A DNA stretch of 64,000 nucleotides from Brachionus rotundiformis (lineage: Eukaryota; Rotifera; Eurotatoria; Ploima; Brachionidae): assembly GCA_016802295.1 (NCBI GenBank), contig JAESIW010000138.1:3252152-3316151 (forward strand), given 5' to 3'. The translations under genes were made by a program, and so were the position numbers. The notes beneath the pieces were generated by a model that worked only from the letters and a program-made list of their open reading frames with translations, did no database searches and was not told where the DNA came from. Positions 47,873 to 60,761 of this stretch are shown one piece after another (position 1 is the stretch's first letter; every line of letters begins with the position of its first letter).

Positions 47873-49193
47873 GCATAAAACATTTGACTGCCTTTTCAAA
47901 ATATTCCCTATTTTTTTAAAACTAATTAAAAGCGTAAATATGTTTTAAAAAAGGAATTGATATCTTTTTTCTATATTCTATAAATAGTATAATCTAAAAA
48001 GAGTATTTATGATGAAATGTCAAATATAAAAAATTGCGACTTTGTTATTTATTTTTCCTTGACCATTTAATAAATTAATTAGAAAATGGAATTAATGATT
48101 AAAAGTAAAAAAGCACTTTCAAACCAAATATAATTGTAAATGTTTTTTATTTTTAAAAAGTTTCTAAGCATATTTTTAAATTGGCTAAACCACGTTTATT
48201 TAAAAATAAATAATTAAATTATATAAGTTTGATTTAATATTTATTTAAGAGAAACATAAATTGTTTCTTCGAGTTATTGGATATTTATTTTAAAGGGCGA
48301 AAATAAAACCAACAAATGGTGAAAATAAAAACAATGAAAAAAGTTGAATTGTTATAACATTTAATATATGTATTTATTCTAATCGATTGATGCTGGACTA
48401 AATTTAACTTTATTTCAAAGATTTTTTTTAAAAATTTATATTTATTAGTAAGCTTCTTGATCAACCCAATCACCTGGATTCTCTCTAAGACGAATTTCCT
48501 AATTTCATCGTAGATCAAGATAGATATTGAAAATGGTAAAGCTGGTAGCCACCAGAAAAATCTTTAATTTTGAAAAAATTTATTACCGTAACTAAGGGCT
48601 TAAATTCTTCAATTAAGACACGATTTTTGAGGCGCTTATTTGCAAGGATTTATGGTAATTGACAAATAAATAAATATATTGTACTTTAATGGGTACATGT
48701 TCTAATCTTTGTCAAGGTCTGATGACAAAGAGCAGCAGTCAAAACAGTCTCGAAAATAAGGCCAAAATTCATCATTTTGCTGTTGGTAAAATTCCTTCTA
48801 GAATTATCTAGTCTTAAGTCATTCCTTGTAGTAGAAGAAATCATTTTTCAGAATAAATGGTATTTCCACTTGTAATTTCATTTGGTTTTGAAGGAAAAGT
48901 TAGCAAGGAAAGTCTTTGACACTTGGAGGGGAGATGGCGTCACTGTCCCGGTGGTCGTTTTTGAGTCTAAGGTATACTTTATCGAAAGCGTTGGCAAAGT
49001 CAAGAAAAAGAATATCTAGCGAGATATATTTCGATATGGTTTTATTGCCAAAATCCAATGTTTGTAATACTAATTTCGTTGGATATTTTAAAATAACTTT
49101 ATTAGCACAAATTACCAGAAATATTTGTTTGATTATTTAAAAATTTTATTTACTAGATCAAAAATGTTTTGAAAAAAAAATAATTTAAAATAA
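47873..49193. other. Convergent interval with LINE relic
   Basis: 3' flanks of the arrestin and LRR genes. AATAAA on the + strand at 48069-48074 and on the minus strand at 49145-49150. The middle holds a decayed reverse-transcriptase fragment, listed separately. Confidence 0.5.
48700..49080 (-). mobile_element. Decayed LINE reverse-transcriptase fragment
   Basis: The minus strand reads FLDFANAFDKVYLRL, matching the RT core motif A (F-x-D-F-x-K-A-F-D-x-V), near 48970-49020. Downstream frames are broken. The orientation is opposite to the other copies in the window. Confidence 0.6.
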
Positions 49194-51596
49194 TCAATAA
49201 ATATACAGATAACTTAAAAAATATTTGGAACAAAAAACAATAAGTATGATTAAACGATTCCACCTAGAAATAAAACTTTTCGAACAATTACTCAAGCCTA
49301 AACTTTGATTTAAAAGACCTTTGAGAAAAGAGTCTTTTTCATTTGTTTGTTTCTCTTTCGACCAAGTAACACTGGTAGTCGAATAGCTAATTTCATTTCT
49401 GGCCAAATTTCTTGGATAATCATTGTCATAAGCATAATAATCTTGTTCACTCTCTTCTAGCCTCTTTTTTTCTTGACTAGGTTCTGAAACCTCGGTTAAA
49501 ACACCTCCGTATTCTGAAAATTTAGTATCCACGTGACTAGTTATACCAAAAATAATGTCTTCACAAGGTGGCTTGTTAAATGAATTTGGTGTAGCACAGT
49601 TTAAGTTATGATCATTTAAGTCTTGAACTCTGAGACAATCGTAGCCCCGAGGTCCAGCACATATCTCTGGCAATTTAATAAACTCTTGATGCATTTTATT
49701 ATCCAATAACCACTTTAAATTACAATCACATTGAATTGGATTTTGCTCAAATAATATTCTATTTATTACATAATTATTATTGTCTATATCAAACACCTTA
49801 AGTGTTTCATTGATGATTATGTCTTTTTCTCCCTTTATTTTTGGATGAATCAATTGTTCAAAACAACTTCGATTTACCATTCTTAAATAGTTTCCTCTTA
49901 AGTCCAAAGTATCTATTCTAAATATGCCTTTAAAGGCATCCTTGTGAATAAATTTCAATTTCGAATTTTTCAAAATAATTTTATCAATATTATTTGCACG
50001 AAAAAAAGCATTTGGCTCGATTTCTTCAATGAATGAATTTGATAAGTGCAAATTTTTGCAATAAGACAAACCACGAAAAGTGTTTGTCTTGATGGTTATT
50101 GCTGGTATGCCATCTAGATACAAATTTTCAACAAAAGCGGTCGAAATGAATGCATCTCCTTCGATTATTTCAATGGGAGATTTTTTTTGTTCAATTGAAA
50201 TTAGCAAGTCTGTAACATTTCGGAGACCATCAAAAGCATGACTCTTTATTCTCTATAAAAAAAAATTATTCGAAACCAAGACAAATTGAGAATGTTTACC
50301 TTTACTGGATTTCCGATCAAATCAATTATTCTGATAGATGAGCTAGTACTAAAAACATAGCCATCAATAAAAGAAAGTTTATTATTAACTAGAGATAAGA
50401 AGTTCAGGTTTTTTAAACTTCCAAAAGAGTGAGGTTCTAAATCAATCAAGTTGGGATTATTGGCAATGATTAATGTCTTAAGTTGAGGAAGATTGCGAAA
50501 AGCAAACATACGAACTATGGTCAATTTTTTACAATTTTCGGCTACAATTGTCTCCAAACCATCTAGTCCCTGAAAAAATTTAAAATTCACTAGTTTAAAA
50601 GGTTCATTTGTTTTAAAAAAATGTAAAAATAATTAATGTTATAAGCAGAATAAAATTTTAATCAAAAGTATTTTTTTAATTCTCGACCTTTTTTTCACAG
50701 TCTTTTTAGTCATGAAAATATATTTTATCATGTTAGAATTCTTTATATCATGTTTTAAATAAAAAATTGGCTATTATTTTAAAATAATCAAACTTAAAGC
50801 ATTAATTTCATTTCAAATTTAATTAACTTAAAACTTAAAATGTATGAATTAAAACTTTACAACCTTTAGTAATTAAAATATTAGATTAAAAAAGATCTCA
50901 AGTTTAAAAGATTATTTTGAGAATAGAATCGTGTTTTTTCAATTTGAATATTTATCTGTTGATCTAAATAAAAGCATTTCTTGTATTAGAAAAATTAACT
51001 TGATTTAAAGCAAGTATTTGATTAAATTCAAGATTCTTAATTATGAACAAATAAATAATGAACAAAAATAATTATTTATTATTTGCTAGAATACCTCTCT
51101 CTAATAATTAGAATTTTAGCAGAATTATTATTAAATAAATTTTTAAAAAAAGATTAAAATTTTGCTTTTTATATATCGAATCTGATTAATAAAGTATTAC
51201 CTGAAATGCATCAGATGGAAATTCGAAAATGTCAGTTCGAGACAAGTCTAAATGAGTGACCGAAGACAAATGTTTCTGTATCAAAATAGAGCCACTAAAT
51301 GAAATTTTTGGTATAGTGTCAAACGATTTATTCAGCTTTCTGCTTTGGCTTGATTCATCTTGATAGAAATTACAATTGATCATGATCGATGGTGAATATG
51401 ATCCAACATTTCCCACAATATCTGGCTCATTGGCGTATTTTGGATTTGTATACTCGCACCAGCATGATTCGTACTCAATGGGACACAGATTTTCTCGACG
51501 TTTTCTTCCATTAAATATTGTCCTATAACCAGCTATTGGCCAAGATTGGTTTATAACAAGCAGAAAAATTATCACACAACAATAATTCGTATACAT
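49194..51596 (-). CDS. Secreted or surface leucine-rich-repeat protein
   Basis: Extracellular LRR protein; such proteins act in adhesion, matrix or receptor recognition. Exons 51201-51596, 50300-50569 and 49194-50252 (introns 631 and 47 bp; 574 aa). A signal peptide (residues about 7-22) is followed by a cysteine cluster (CPIEYESCWCEY) serving as N-terminal cap. LRRs follow (VTHLDLSRTDIFEFPSDAF, LKTLIIANNPNLIDLEPHSF, LNFLSLVNNKLSFIDGYVF, FRIDTLDLRGNYLRMVN). An LRR C-terminal cap is clear: NPIQCDCNLKWLL ... CAGPRGYDCLRVQDL ... C. After an acidic linker the protein ends in a hydrophobic stretch (LIILIVFCSKYFLSYLYIY), either a membrane span with almost no cytoplasmic tail or a GPI signal. The exact relative is not recognised. 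Confidence 0.85.
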
Positions 51597-54500
51597 TTAA
51601 TTTAAGCGTTGTTTTTTTAAATTTTATATTCAACAAAATAATTAATAAATTTTTATTTTTGACTTTTTAATTAAACATTAGTGCAAAAATTAGTGTAATT
51701 ACACATTTCCTGTTCTCTGTCTTCTCAAATCAAATCGATTGACTGTTAAATTTTATCTAGTATCATGTAAATATCTAAAGCATATCTGAATAAAAGATAA
51801 ACAAAAATTAAAAAATTTCAAATATATATAAATTTGATAGTATTGCACGATGCATCAAGATATAATCAGTTGATAAAGAATTTCCTCAATCAAAACTAGC
51901 AGGTAATTTGGCACAAACCAAATAAAAAAATTTAATTTCATACTGTTTTTTTATTTAATTAACAGTCATTAAATAAATGAATTTTTATAAAATTGCTCTA
52001 AAACACTCCAGGTTCATTTTCATGTACTTAATTAAGCTAACTAGTTTTTTTTAGCTATATTTTGGTTTTAAAAAATTATCAAATTATATAATTGATCGAT
52101 ACACCTAAAAAAAAAGACTACTAAAAGAATAAACTAATAAGATATCTATAAAAATCAATAAAACGGTATTTTTATTTGTACTCTGGAACTTGTTTCATTT
52201 TTATTTTTAAGTTTAAAAAAATTATTTAAATTATATAACTAATCAATACACCTAAGTAATAAATAAATAATATATATATATAAACATAAATAATGTTTAT
52301 ATTTTTTAATTAAAATTTTAAGTCAACTTTTAAGATAACAATTAATATTTAGAATTAGTCACAGACGCCTTAGTTCCAATAAAATAAAGTAGCTGTGTTA
52401 ATTTGTAAAAGGAAATTTTCTTTTGGCATTTTTTGTCTGTCACTTAATTTTGATATTAAATATCAATTGTAAATAAATATTCATAGATCTTAGTTAAAAT
52501 AGTCCGAAAATTAATCGGACAAATTACAAAAAATCAATAAAATCATTTTCTATTTTTATAAATAAAACTTAAGGGAAAAATTAAAATTATTGATGATTAA
52601 TATGATAAAAAATTGAATGGCCAGTCTCCAACTCGTTGGAAAAAGATCACTTTTTTAAAATTTAAACAAAATTAATTTATTTACTTTTCTCATATAAATT
52701 AATTTTTAATTTTTATTTGTTTTTTGGTGCATATGAATTTAAAAATTAATAGAATAACTAATTTATTCGAATTAGTTTTTATGAACTAAATTAAGTCAAC
52801 CAAGTTGGCATTACATTTTTATTTGAAATAAATTTTTCCTAATAATGTAAATTAAATCAGCAAAGCCGAAAAAAATGTGAGCTTGGGTTCCTTATAATAT
52901 AATGCTGAATGAATGTTAGCCTGAGAGAATAATTTTAATCTAAATTGATTGTGCACTTTAAAAATTGCTTTCGACTCTAAATTTTAATTAAAATATCCTA
53001 CTACATTGGTTCTTGAGTATTTAAGAACTATTTTAATTAAGAAAGTTAATTTAAATCTCTGAAATCTATATAGACAATTTTACATTTAAAGAATTATCTG
53101 CTAGTTTTAATTTAGCAATTTGTTCAGTAACAAAAAAATAATAAAGTTCAAAAACACTTATAAATTTATCTAAATTTGAAGTCCATAAAATATTTAATAT
53201 TCAACACTGATTCATATATTCCAAGTCTCATCGTATTTTGTTTCTATTATCTTACAGATCCAATTATCATAATCAAACACAACGAGTGGTTTTAAATCAA
53301 AATTTCTGATAAATTTACAACAAATTGGTCCATCTTTATTTATTTAGCTTTAAGAAGGTTGAAGTTCGATTATGATTGCGATTTATTAGTTAAAATCTAA
53401 TTAAAATCTAATCTATTTGTTTATTATTGTCTAGCACTAAACGGATAGCTTGGCTACTTAAATTATTAATTTATTTTTTCTTCTTTAAAATCTTTCAATT
53501 AATTCCAACTTAGAGGAAACAAAACGCTTTAAATTGAATTTTCTGAAGCTCTATTCGGATAATTTCTTAACTGTCAATAAATCACAAGTCTCCCAAGTAT
53601 TCCGAAATATGATCTATCTTTTAAAAAAATAGAAAATTATTACGCAATTTAGTGATTTTTAATTAGGACTCTGGATATCATATTTCGATCGGTTTTCGGC
53701 ATTTACTGCCTCAATACGAATCTTGATATGAGAATATTAAGCATTCAGCATTCAACTTATTAATAAATTTAAAATTTGTGATTTTTATCTGTTAAAAAAC
53801 AAGATTTTTAATTAAAATTTTGAAGATAATTCAATAATTGTATGAATTATAAAATTTTATTAAAATAAAATAATAAGTAATAAAAAAAATTCTAAATCTA
53901 AATTTCCTTTTAGGTACAACCAATTTTAGAATCAATTATCTAACATTAACGCGCTTGAAACTGTAAAAATACTCAATTTAAAAAATACTTTTTATTTAAT
54001 AATCTTTTTGGAGCAAAAATATGAAAATACTACTCGAGCTATGCTGAAATTTTAAATCATTATTTAATACTAATCGAATTTTATGCATTAAAAAAACTAA
54101 TTAATATTAATCTGATAATAATTTGGCTAAGACGATTAAACGAGTGCGCAAAAACCTTTTTAACCAAATTACAAACAAAGTTAAAGTTTTGTTTGTTCTT
54201 TTCAAATAAAAATAAAAAATCAATTTTTAAGAAAGTTTAAATAAATTGAACAAAACTCGAATATCATTAATTGTAATTGAAGTTTAATAGATTTTTTTCA
54301 TTTAAATAAACAAGCTAATTTTATTTGATTTGAAATAGATTCTCATTTTTAGCTAAGAGAAAATATCAGTCCTACTTAATATACAGATCCCAAGAGTGTA
54401 ATTTTAAATCTTAAGACTCCTAAGAACAATTAGAAAACAAAATTTTTAAGTGACAATGTATCATTTTTTAAGTTTATGCATTTTATTTTTAAGTTTTTTT

Positions 54501-57500
54501 TTCTTTATTGCTCGAAGAAATTTTTGCCAAACATTAATTTAAGAAAAACAAATTTGGAGAATTGTTTTCTTACGTACTCAAGTGAGAATAGCAAATAATA
54601 TCAGCTTTAATTGAACAATAATAAACTTAATAAAACAATAAATTTACAATCGGTCTCATAGAATCAAACCAAATTCTCAGTCGACTTGAATGTTTTAATT
54701 TGAATTAGAAGCTAAATAATTGTAAATAGCAATTACCGGAAAATAATGACATTCTTCAAATTAGGCTCATACAAGAAATTGCTCTCTTCATTATGTGAAT
54801 CAAAAATTTTAATTGAATTTTGCATTAGTTCTCAAGGATACGATCAAGCATTCAATTAAAATATTATTAGATATCGATCACTTATTTACTGCCTCAGTAT
54901 CAAAACTTTTTTTGCTTTATCGATGAGATTTTCCTCCAATTTTAGAAAAAATACACATTTACAAATATGAAGCTCATTATTTAAAAAATATTAATTGAAA
55001 AAATCCTTAATCATATAATAATTTCAAAACCTATAAGTAGGTTTTTTATTTTTCATAACTAAAACGCTTAATTTTATCTTTAATAAACAATATTGCCTAA
55101 GAAGCTGAAACTTTTTTAAAAAAATAATTGAATACTTTTTGTCACATATAAAGATTTAAAGAAAGTAACATAATTGATATTTTTCTTTATATTAGCATCA
55201 AAATCTCGCTTAGGCTATAGTTGTTGATTAATGCCCTAGAAATTTCCTCTAAGGCATCTTGTTCTTAAAAGACTTTTTGTCTGACTTTTTCTAGCTGATT
55301 AAATAAGTCTAATCGTCCTTAAAAAATGTTACATCGCCAACTGCTAAGATGGCTAAAGAGAAAAATAATTATTTTTATTCCAGTTTTTCTAAAAGGATTT
55401 ACAATAATCTTAATATAAATTTAAACTTTTAAAAGCCTATTTGTAAAAAAAAAATTTTTTTCCGAATACTTAATTTTACTTTGGCAAACAAAAACCTACA
55501 ACCAAAAGTCATATTTTCCTAAATTTCAACCAACATATAATTAATTTGAATTTTATTAAAAAAATTGATTCATTATTGATTTATAATTTTTCTTAAATTC
55601 TCAAAAATAAAACAAATATTTTCTTTATTTTAAATCGACTCTTCCGAGAAATCAATTTCCTGATTCCTTTCAATCAACAATCGATTACCAATACCCAACC
55701 TTCCGATTTAAATGAACATCTCACAGTTTTAAATTAATAAGCGGCATCTATGAATATTTGCGTCATACGCAGTCCTCAAGCAATATGTCTAATCAATAAA
55801 AACCAATAACTAAATTAAACTCTTTTCAGCCAATTCTCGAGTTTATCCAAATAAAATTTTAGGGAATGAATTTTCTCTCTTGATACTAATAAAATAAATT
55901 CATAAAAAAATTATATCAATTTATTTAAATTAATAATACAGCTTATGAGCATCTTTTTTAATTTAATAAAATAAATCAAACAGCACAGTACATTAATTAA
56001 ATCTAAAATAGTAATTTAATTTTAAATTTTTTCTTGTCTAAAAATTACTCAATATAATTAAAATTAAAATTAACCACTGCAATTAGTTAGATAATTTTTA
56101 TGAAATAAATTAAGATAAAAGTTGATAATGGCTTATTAAGTGTGTATAAAAGTACTTCAACTATCCATCATTTATTCTTCTCGATACTTGTGCCTAATTA
56201 AAGTATTTTAAATTAATTGTAATTTTCATAAAGTTGTTCGTAAATGATCAGCTAAAATTAATTTCTCGTTAATGAAGAATAAAAATTTAAAAATTCTTCA
56301 ATTCATAGGGAATAAATTATAGAAATTAATGAATAGATAAAAAAATTCGATTTGTTTCTATTCAAGCCCGAAAAACTGTCTAACTCTTGAGTGAACACAA
56401 TCACAATCAAAGATATTTAAATTTCTTTTTTATTGATGTTTATTTTTAAAATTTATTTTTTTTATAAAAGATATATGCAGACACAAACTATAAATATGGA
56501 ACAGAAATCAAAAAGTTACTGAATAAAGAATAAAAAATGATAAAGCGGTTCATTCACGACAAATTCTTTGATTATTGAGTTCAACTAAGCGGAAATTGAA
56601 CTAAACATCAATTCAATGACTAGGGATATAAAATTAAATCAAATTCTTATTAATTACTGATTTAATTCTCTCGTTGGATTATTTAGAATAAAATTTAAAA
56701 AAAAAGCTTAATAAATTTTACTTCTTGCTTGCTTGGATTTAACTAAAACGCTTTTAATTTTCCGCTCAAATAATAATAGTAAAAAAAGAACTGTCAAATG
56801 CATTTTGATTATAATTTAAAGAATCTTATAAATTAATAATTTATTTTGTAAATATATCGGCATTTTATATAGAAATTAAAATTTTATAGAAAATTTGTTA
56901 AAAAAAAAAAAAAAATGTTTCTTAAATCAATAGAAATAAAGTGTCGAAAAATTAGAATTTTTTAATTAATTTTTTGTTCCCGAACAATTTTGAAAAAAAA
57001 TTAAAACTAATAAATTTAAACTGTTAATAAGAAAACTCTCAGTTAGAAGTGATGGAATGAAACTGAAACAACCATGGTACACGATGGATTCTTTTTTGCG
57101 ATTAATGCGAACTCTTACAAGTTAAATCGATTATTTCGTTTTAACTTAATAAAAAAACCATTCAATTTAGTAAATTAAATTTTATGACCAAAGTAAATGA
57201 TTTATTGGTTTAATCAAAATTAGTCTCTATATGCCCAATTCTAACTTTTTTTCTGTTGATTTATTAATTATTCATAAAGACTAAAGTTTTTTCCTTACAA
57301 TCGATCGACAATCAAATTTTTTTTTAATAAAAAAAAGTTATTTGAAAAGACTAGACATTCATTGTAAAATTAAATTAAATTCTAAATAAATATTTAGTAA
57401 AAATAAATCAAATTTTTTTTAATTTCTTTTCTTAAAATCAAATTTCATGGTTTAAAATTATCTAAATATTTCAAATTCAATACTCATAATTGGAAATAAG

Positions 57501-58528
57501 CACAATAATTTGTCACAAACTATATTCTATATTCTATCTTATATCCTTCTATTTTCATGAATCTTTTTCATGTCATTTCCTTGGTTTTATTGTACTACCA
57601 TTGAAGAAATTGGTAATTTTTTAATAAAAACACTTGCTTTAACTTAATTTTAAAAAACCGTTTTCAAGGATTATGAGATATAAGTATTTTAATCTCTCTT
57701 GATATGATCTTTTTTTATTTGGTAGAACCTACTAGCTTTGTGGCTCTTTTAAATTTTTCAAGAATATATTCACAAATACCTCCTGTATACTCCTGTTGAA
57801 ACAATTTTCTATTTGGCTCAATATTACTTTACTTGCTTTATTTAACTCTAAATAACTCTTTTAATAGACCCTCAGGACTTAAAAAACTAAAATGTGGAAT
57901 TTCTTGTCATCATAATTTAAGGTATTGATTAATTAATTAAGAAATCAATAGTTTTGAAAAATGAAATAAGAATTAAAGTATTTCCGCAATAAATTAAATA
58001 AACTTATCCTTTACCACTATTAAAATTTCGGATTTAATTTCTAATCAAACATTTGGTTATTAAATTTCAAGAGTAATTTTATCAAAATAATTGTCAAAAT
58101 AATGTTAGTTATAGATTGAAAGAAATATAGGATTTTTCAGTCGAATCGTTTAAGCATTTTAATTAAAATATCTATTAGAATAATTAAATGGTCTGCTAGA
58201 ATATGATAAATGCATGAAATTATTTCATTTTTAGAGCAAATAAAAAATTAATCTAGTTATTATTGATTAGTTAATTAATTTGTTGAAAATTAAAAATAGT
58301 CGAATATTTAATTAAATAATAGTAATATGGTGCAATAGGTTAACCTGCAAAATATCAAAATCCCTAAGGATTGTTTAATTTCGAAAAATTTTGAATTTCT
58401 TCTAAAATTAATCTAATCTTCTAAATTTAAATACCAAATGTTTAATAATTTACAAAATTTATTTAATGATTTTTGATTATATTTTTGAATTTTTTAATAA
58501 CAAAAAGAAACTAAATTAAGTAATAGTA
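51597..58528. other. 7-kb gene desert
   Basis: The longest gene-free stretch in the window. Uniformly AT-rich, with a poly(A) run at about 56900-56915 and no coding or RNA gene that I can support. A gene with many very short exons could be missed by eye, as the RING-H2 gene nearly was. Confidence 0.45.
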
Positions 58529-59219
58529 ACAATTCTCGAAAAAGATTTAGGTGTATATATTCAAAGTGACTTGAAATGGACTAACCAAGTAAAATATTGC
58601 ACGAGTCGAGGAAATCGTATTTTAGCTATGATTAGAAAAAGTTTCAGAAATTTAAACATTGATACATTGAGAATGCTCTACACAGCACTGGTTAGACCTC
58701 ATTTAGAGTTTGCCATTAGTTCATGGTGTCCATTTCTTGAAAAAGATATTTTTGAAATCGAGAAAGTACAAAGAAGAATGACAAAAATAATCCCTTCACT
58801 TCGAAAATTTGACTACTCTAAAAGACTTGAAATACTAAATTTAACTGATCTCAAAGTTGGAAGGATGAGAGGAGACTTAATCCAACTTTTTAAAGTTATT
58901 AAAAGATACGAAATTATCAATTTTGAAAATGGTATTAATTTTTCTCGAAACCAGTCGTATAGCTTAAGAAGACATGACAAATGTATAGTTAGAGAAGATG
59001 TGAAAAGTTGCATGCAACGATATCATTTTTTAACAAATCGAGTAGTTAATGTCTGGAATAGTCTACCTCAGTACATCGTCAATTCTGAATCAATCATTAA
59101 TTTCAAAATTAGCCTGGACAAATGGCTCAAGAAACAGTCTAATTTACTGCCATAGCTTCGAAGAAGCTTAACCCAATAGGGTCGCAGTATTATTTACTAC
59201 TACTACTACTACTACTAAT
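58529..59219 (+). mobile_element. 5'-truncated LINE, 3' end with TAC-repeat tail
   Basis: The best-preserved retrotransposon piece. One open frame to the stop at 59153-59155 gives about 200 residues of the distal reverse-transcriptase region: ILEKDLGVYIQSDLKWT, RMLYTALVRPHLEFA, KVQRRMTKIIPSLRKF, FLTNRVVNVWNSLPQYIV and LDKWLKKQSNLLP. It is followed by about 30 bp and then a (TAC)n run at about 59190-59217, the usual simple-repeat tail of CR1/L2/Jockey-like elements. The 5' part is missing, so it cannot move by itself. The open frame suggests it is the youngest copy here. Confidence 0.88.
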
Positions 59220-59516
59220 AAATCAATTTCGGGAAAAATCTGTAAAACAAAAACGAAAAATTTAAATGTTTAAATATTTTTAAAACCAAATTTTTTATCA
59301 AAAGTGAAAAATCTAAAGTTTAAACATTTTCCTTTTAAGATACTACTTCTTTTTGTTTATTCTTGATGAGAACGTACGCTTATTATGTCAGCTAATAAAA
59401 ACTGTAAAATTTCAATGAAAACCAAGAAAAATACCAATTTTTATCTAGACTAATTTTATTCTATAAAAAGTTAATGTCACAAAATTAAACATGGTAAAGT
59501 GGTCAAAATTTTTAAA
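59220..59516. other. Serpin 3' flank
   Basis: AT-rich. Contains the serpin poly(A) signal (TTTATT at 59455-59460 on the + strand) and nothing else of note. Confidence 0.5.
59455..59460 (-). terminator. Poly(A) signal AATAAA of the serpin gene
   Basis: TTTATT on the + strand, about 57 bp past the stop codon. Confidence 0.45.
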
Positions 59517-60761
59517 CTATTCTGGCTTGGTAAATTTTCCAAAGAATAGAATTGCGTTATGCTTCTTTTCATGTATCAAGAATAAAAATGGTCTATCACA
59601 GATAAAATTTGCCGGTTCAAAAAAAGCAGCCATTCTTGTCATCATAACAACACCTGTAGCTGCAGCTGCTTCAGTACCTTCCTCGTTTACTTCGACAACT
59701 GCTTGATGAACAACTTTAGATATGTGCAAACCATTTGGATCGCTTGCAATCCCACTAAAGTCAGCTTTAATTTCATCGAATGGCAAATTTGCTCCCAAAT
59801 TTTTAAAATGATCAGATAACTAAATTCATTTTATAAAATAAAGCTAATATTTTTCTTGATTTAAAATTACTTCTGCTTTGAACTCAAGCTTGAATTTTGG
59901 TACTTGAAGGTTTAATTTTTCTTTTGGTATTTCGTTTACCATGATTTGATGCAACACTGAATCATTAAGTTGATTCTCGACATGACCCAATGTTTGTCCT
60001 TCATGAGGCAGTATAATAGTCATTGAAATATTTTGACCAGCATACGGCAGCTCGCAAATGTCAGCATCGATTCCTGCCGGCTTATAGATATATCTGAACT
60101 TTTTGCTACTTTTCATCATTTGTACCTTTTTGGTAGAACCATCTGCCAAATGGAAATCTTTTTCAGTTGTAAGATTCGATTCAAATTTAAGATCCCAATT
60201 TCCTTTAAAATAAATTGCATTGACCAATACTAATCTAGTTAATGCATTTAGAATGCTTGGGCTAATTAAATCTTTTATTTTTCCATTAGTTTGTTCAGAC
60301 ACCCAGTTATTAATTGTCGAAGCAGATTCATTTGCGTTACTGTAATTCAAATTTTCAACATCAGCGTGAAAATTTTTTTGCACCGAGCTTAGATATTCGC
60401 TTAGGATTTGGTAGCCTTGTTTTGGATAAAGTTTATTAGCAGTTTTGATTACGACGTCTCCACTCAAACTGTTTATGCTTGAAATCAATTCTTGGTTCAA
60501 GCTTAAAATTTGGTCATTATCCATGCTAGAAAGGCTCAATAAATCTCTCAATTGTAAAGCTGTTTCACATTTGGCTCCGGCATAGCACATTGCCAATGCG
60601 GTTGAAATGCTGAATGGTGATATGAAAAAATTTTCATCTTTATTTTAGATTTTTATAATTTTATTTTAGATAGACTAGAATTTTGATTAATTACCTTTAC
60701 CGGCATTAACTTGGTTGAAAAGCTTGTGGGTAAAGTTGTTCAATGAATTTGATAATGACAT
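59517..60761 (-). CDS. Serpin, inhibitory type, predicted Arg at P1
   Basis: Suicide inhibitor of serine proteases. Exons 60695-60761, 59871-60637 and 59517-59819 (introns 57 and 51 bp; 378 aa, the usual serpin length). It starts MSLSNSLNNF with no signal peptide, as in intracellular clade-B-like serpins. Core motifs: NFFISPFSISTALAMCYAGA, LVLVNAIYFKGNWDLKF, ELPYAGQNISMTIILP. The hinge EEGTEAAAATGV fits an inhibitory serpin. Counting from it gives P1-P1' as Arg-Met (Arg codon at 59634-59636), predicting inhibition of trypsin-like proteases. The shutter and C-terminal motif FICDRPFLFLI and the FFGKFTKPE end are normal. Assignment of P1 assumes the standard 17-residue loop. Confidence 0.95.
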
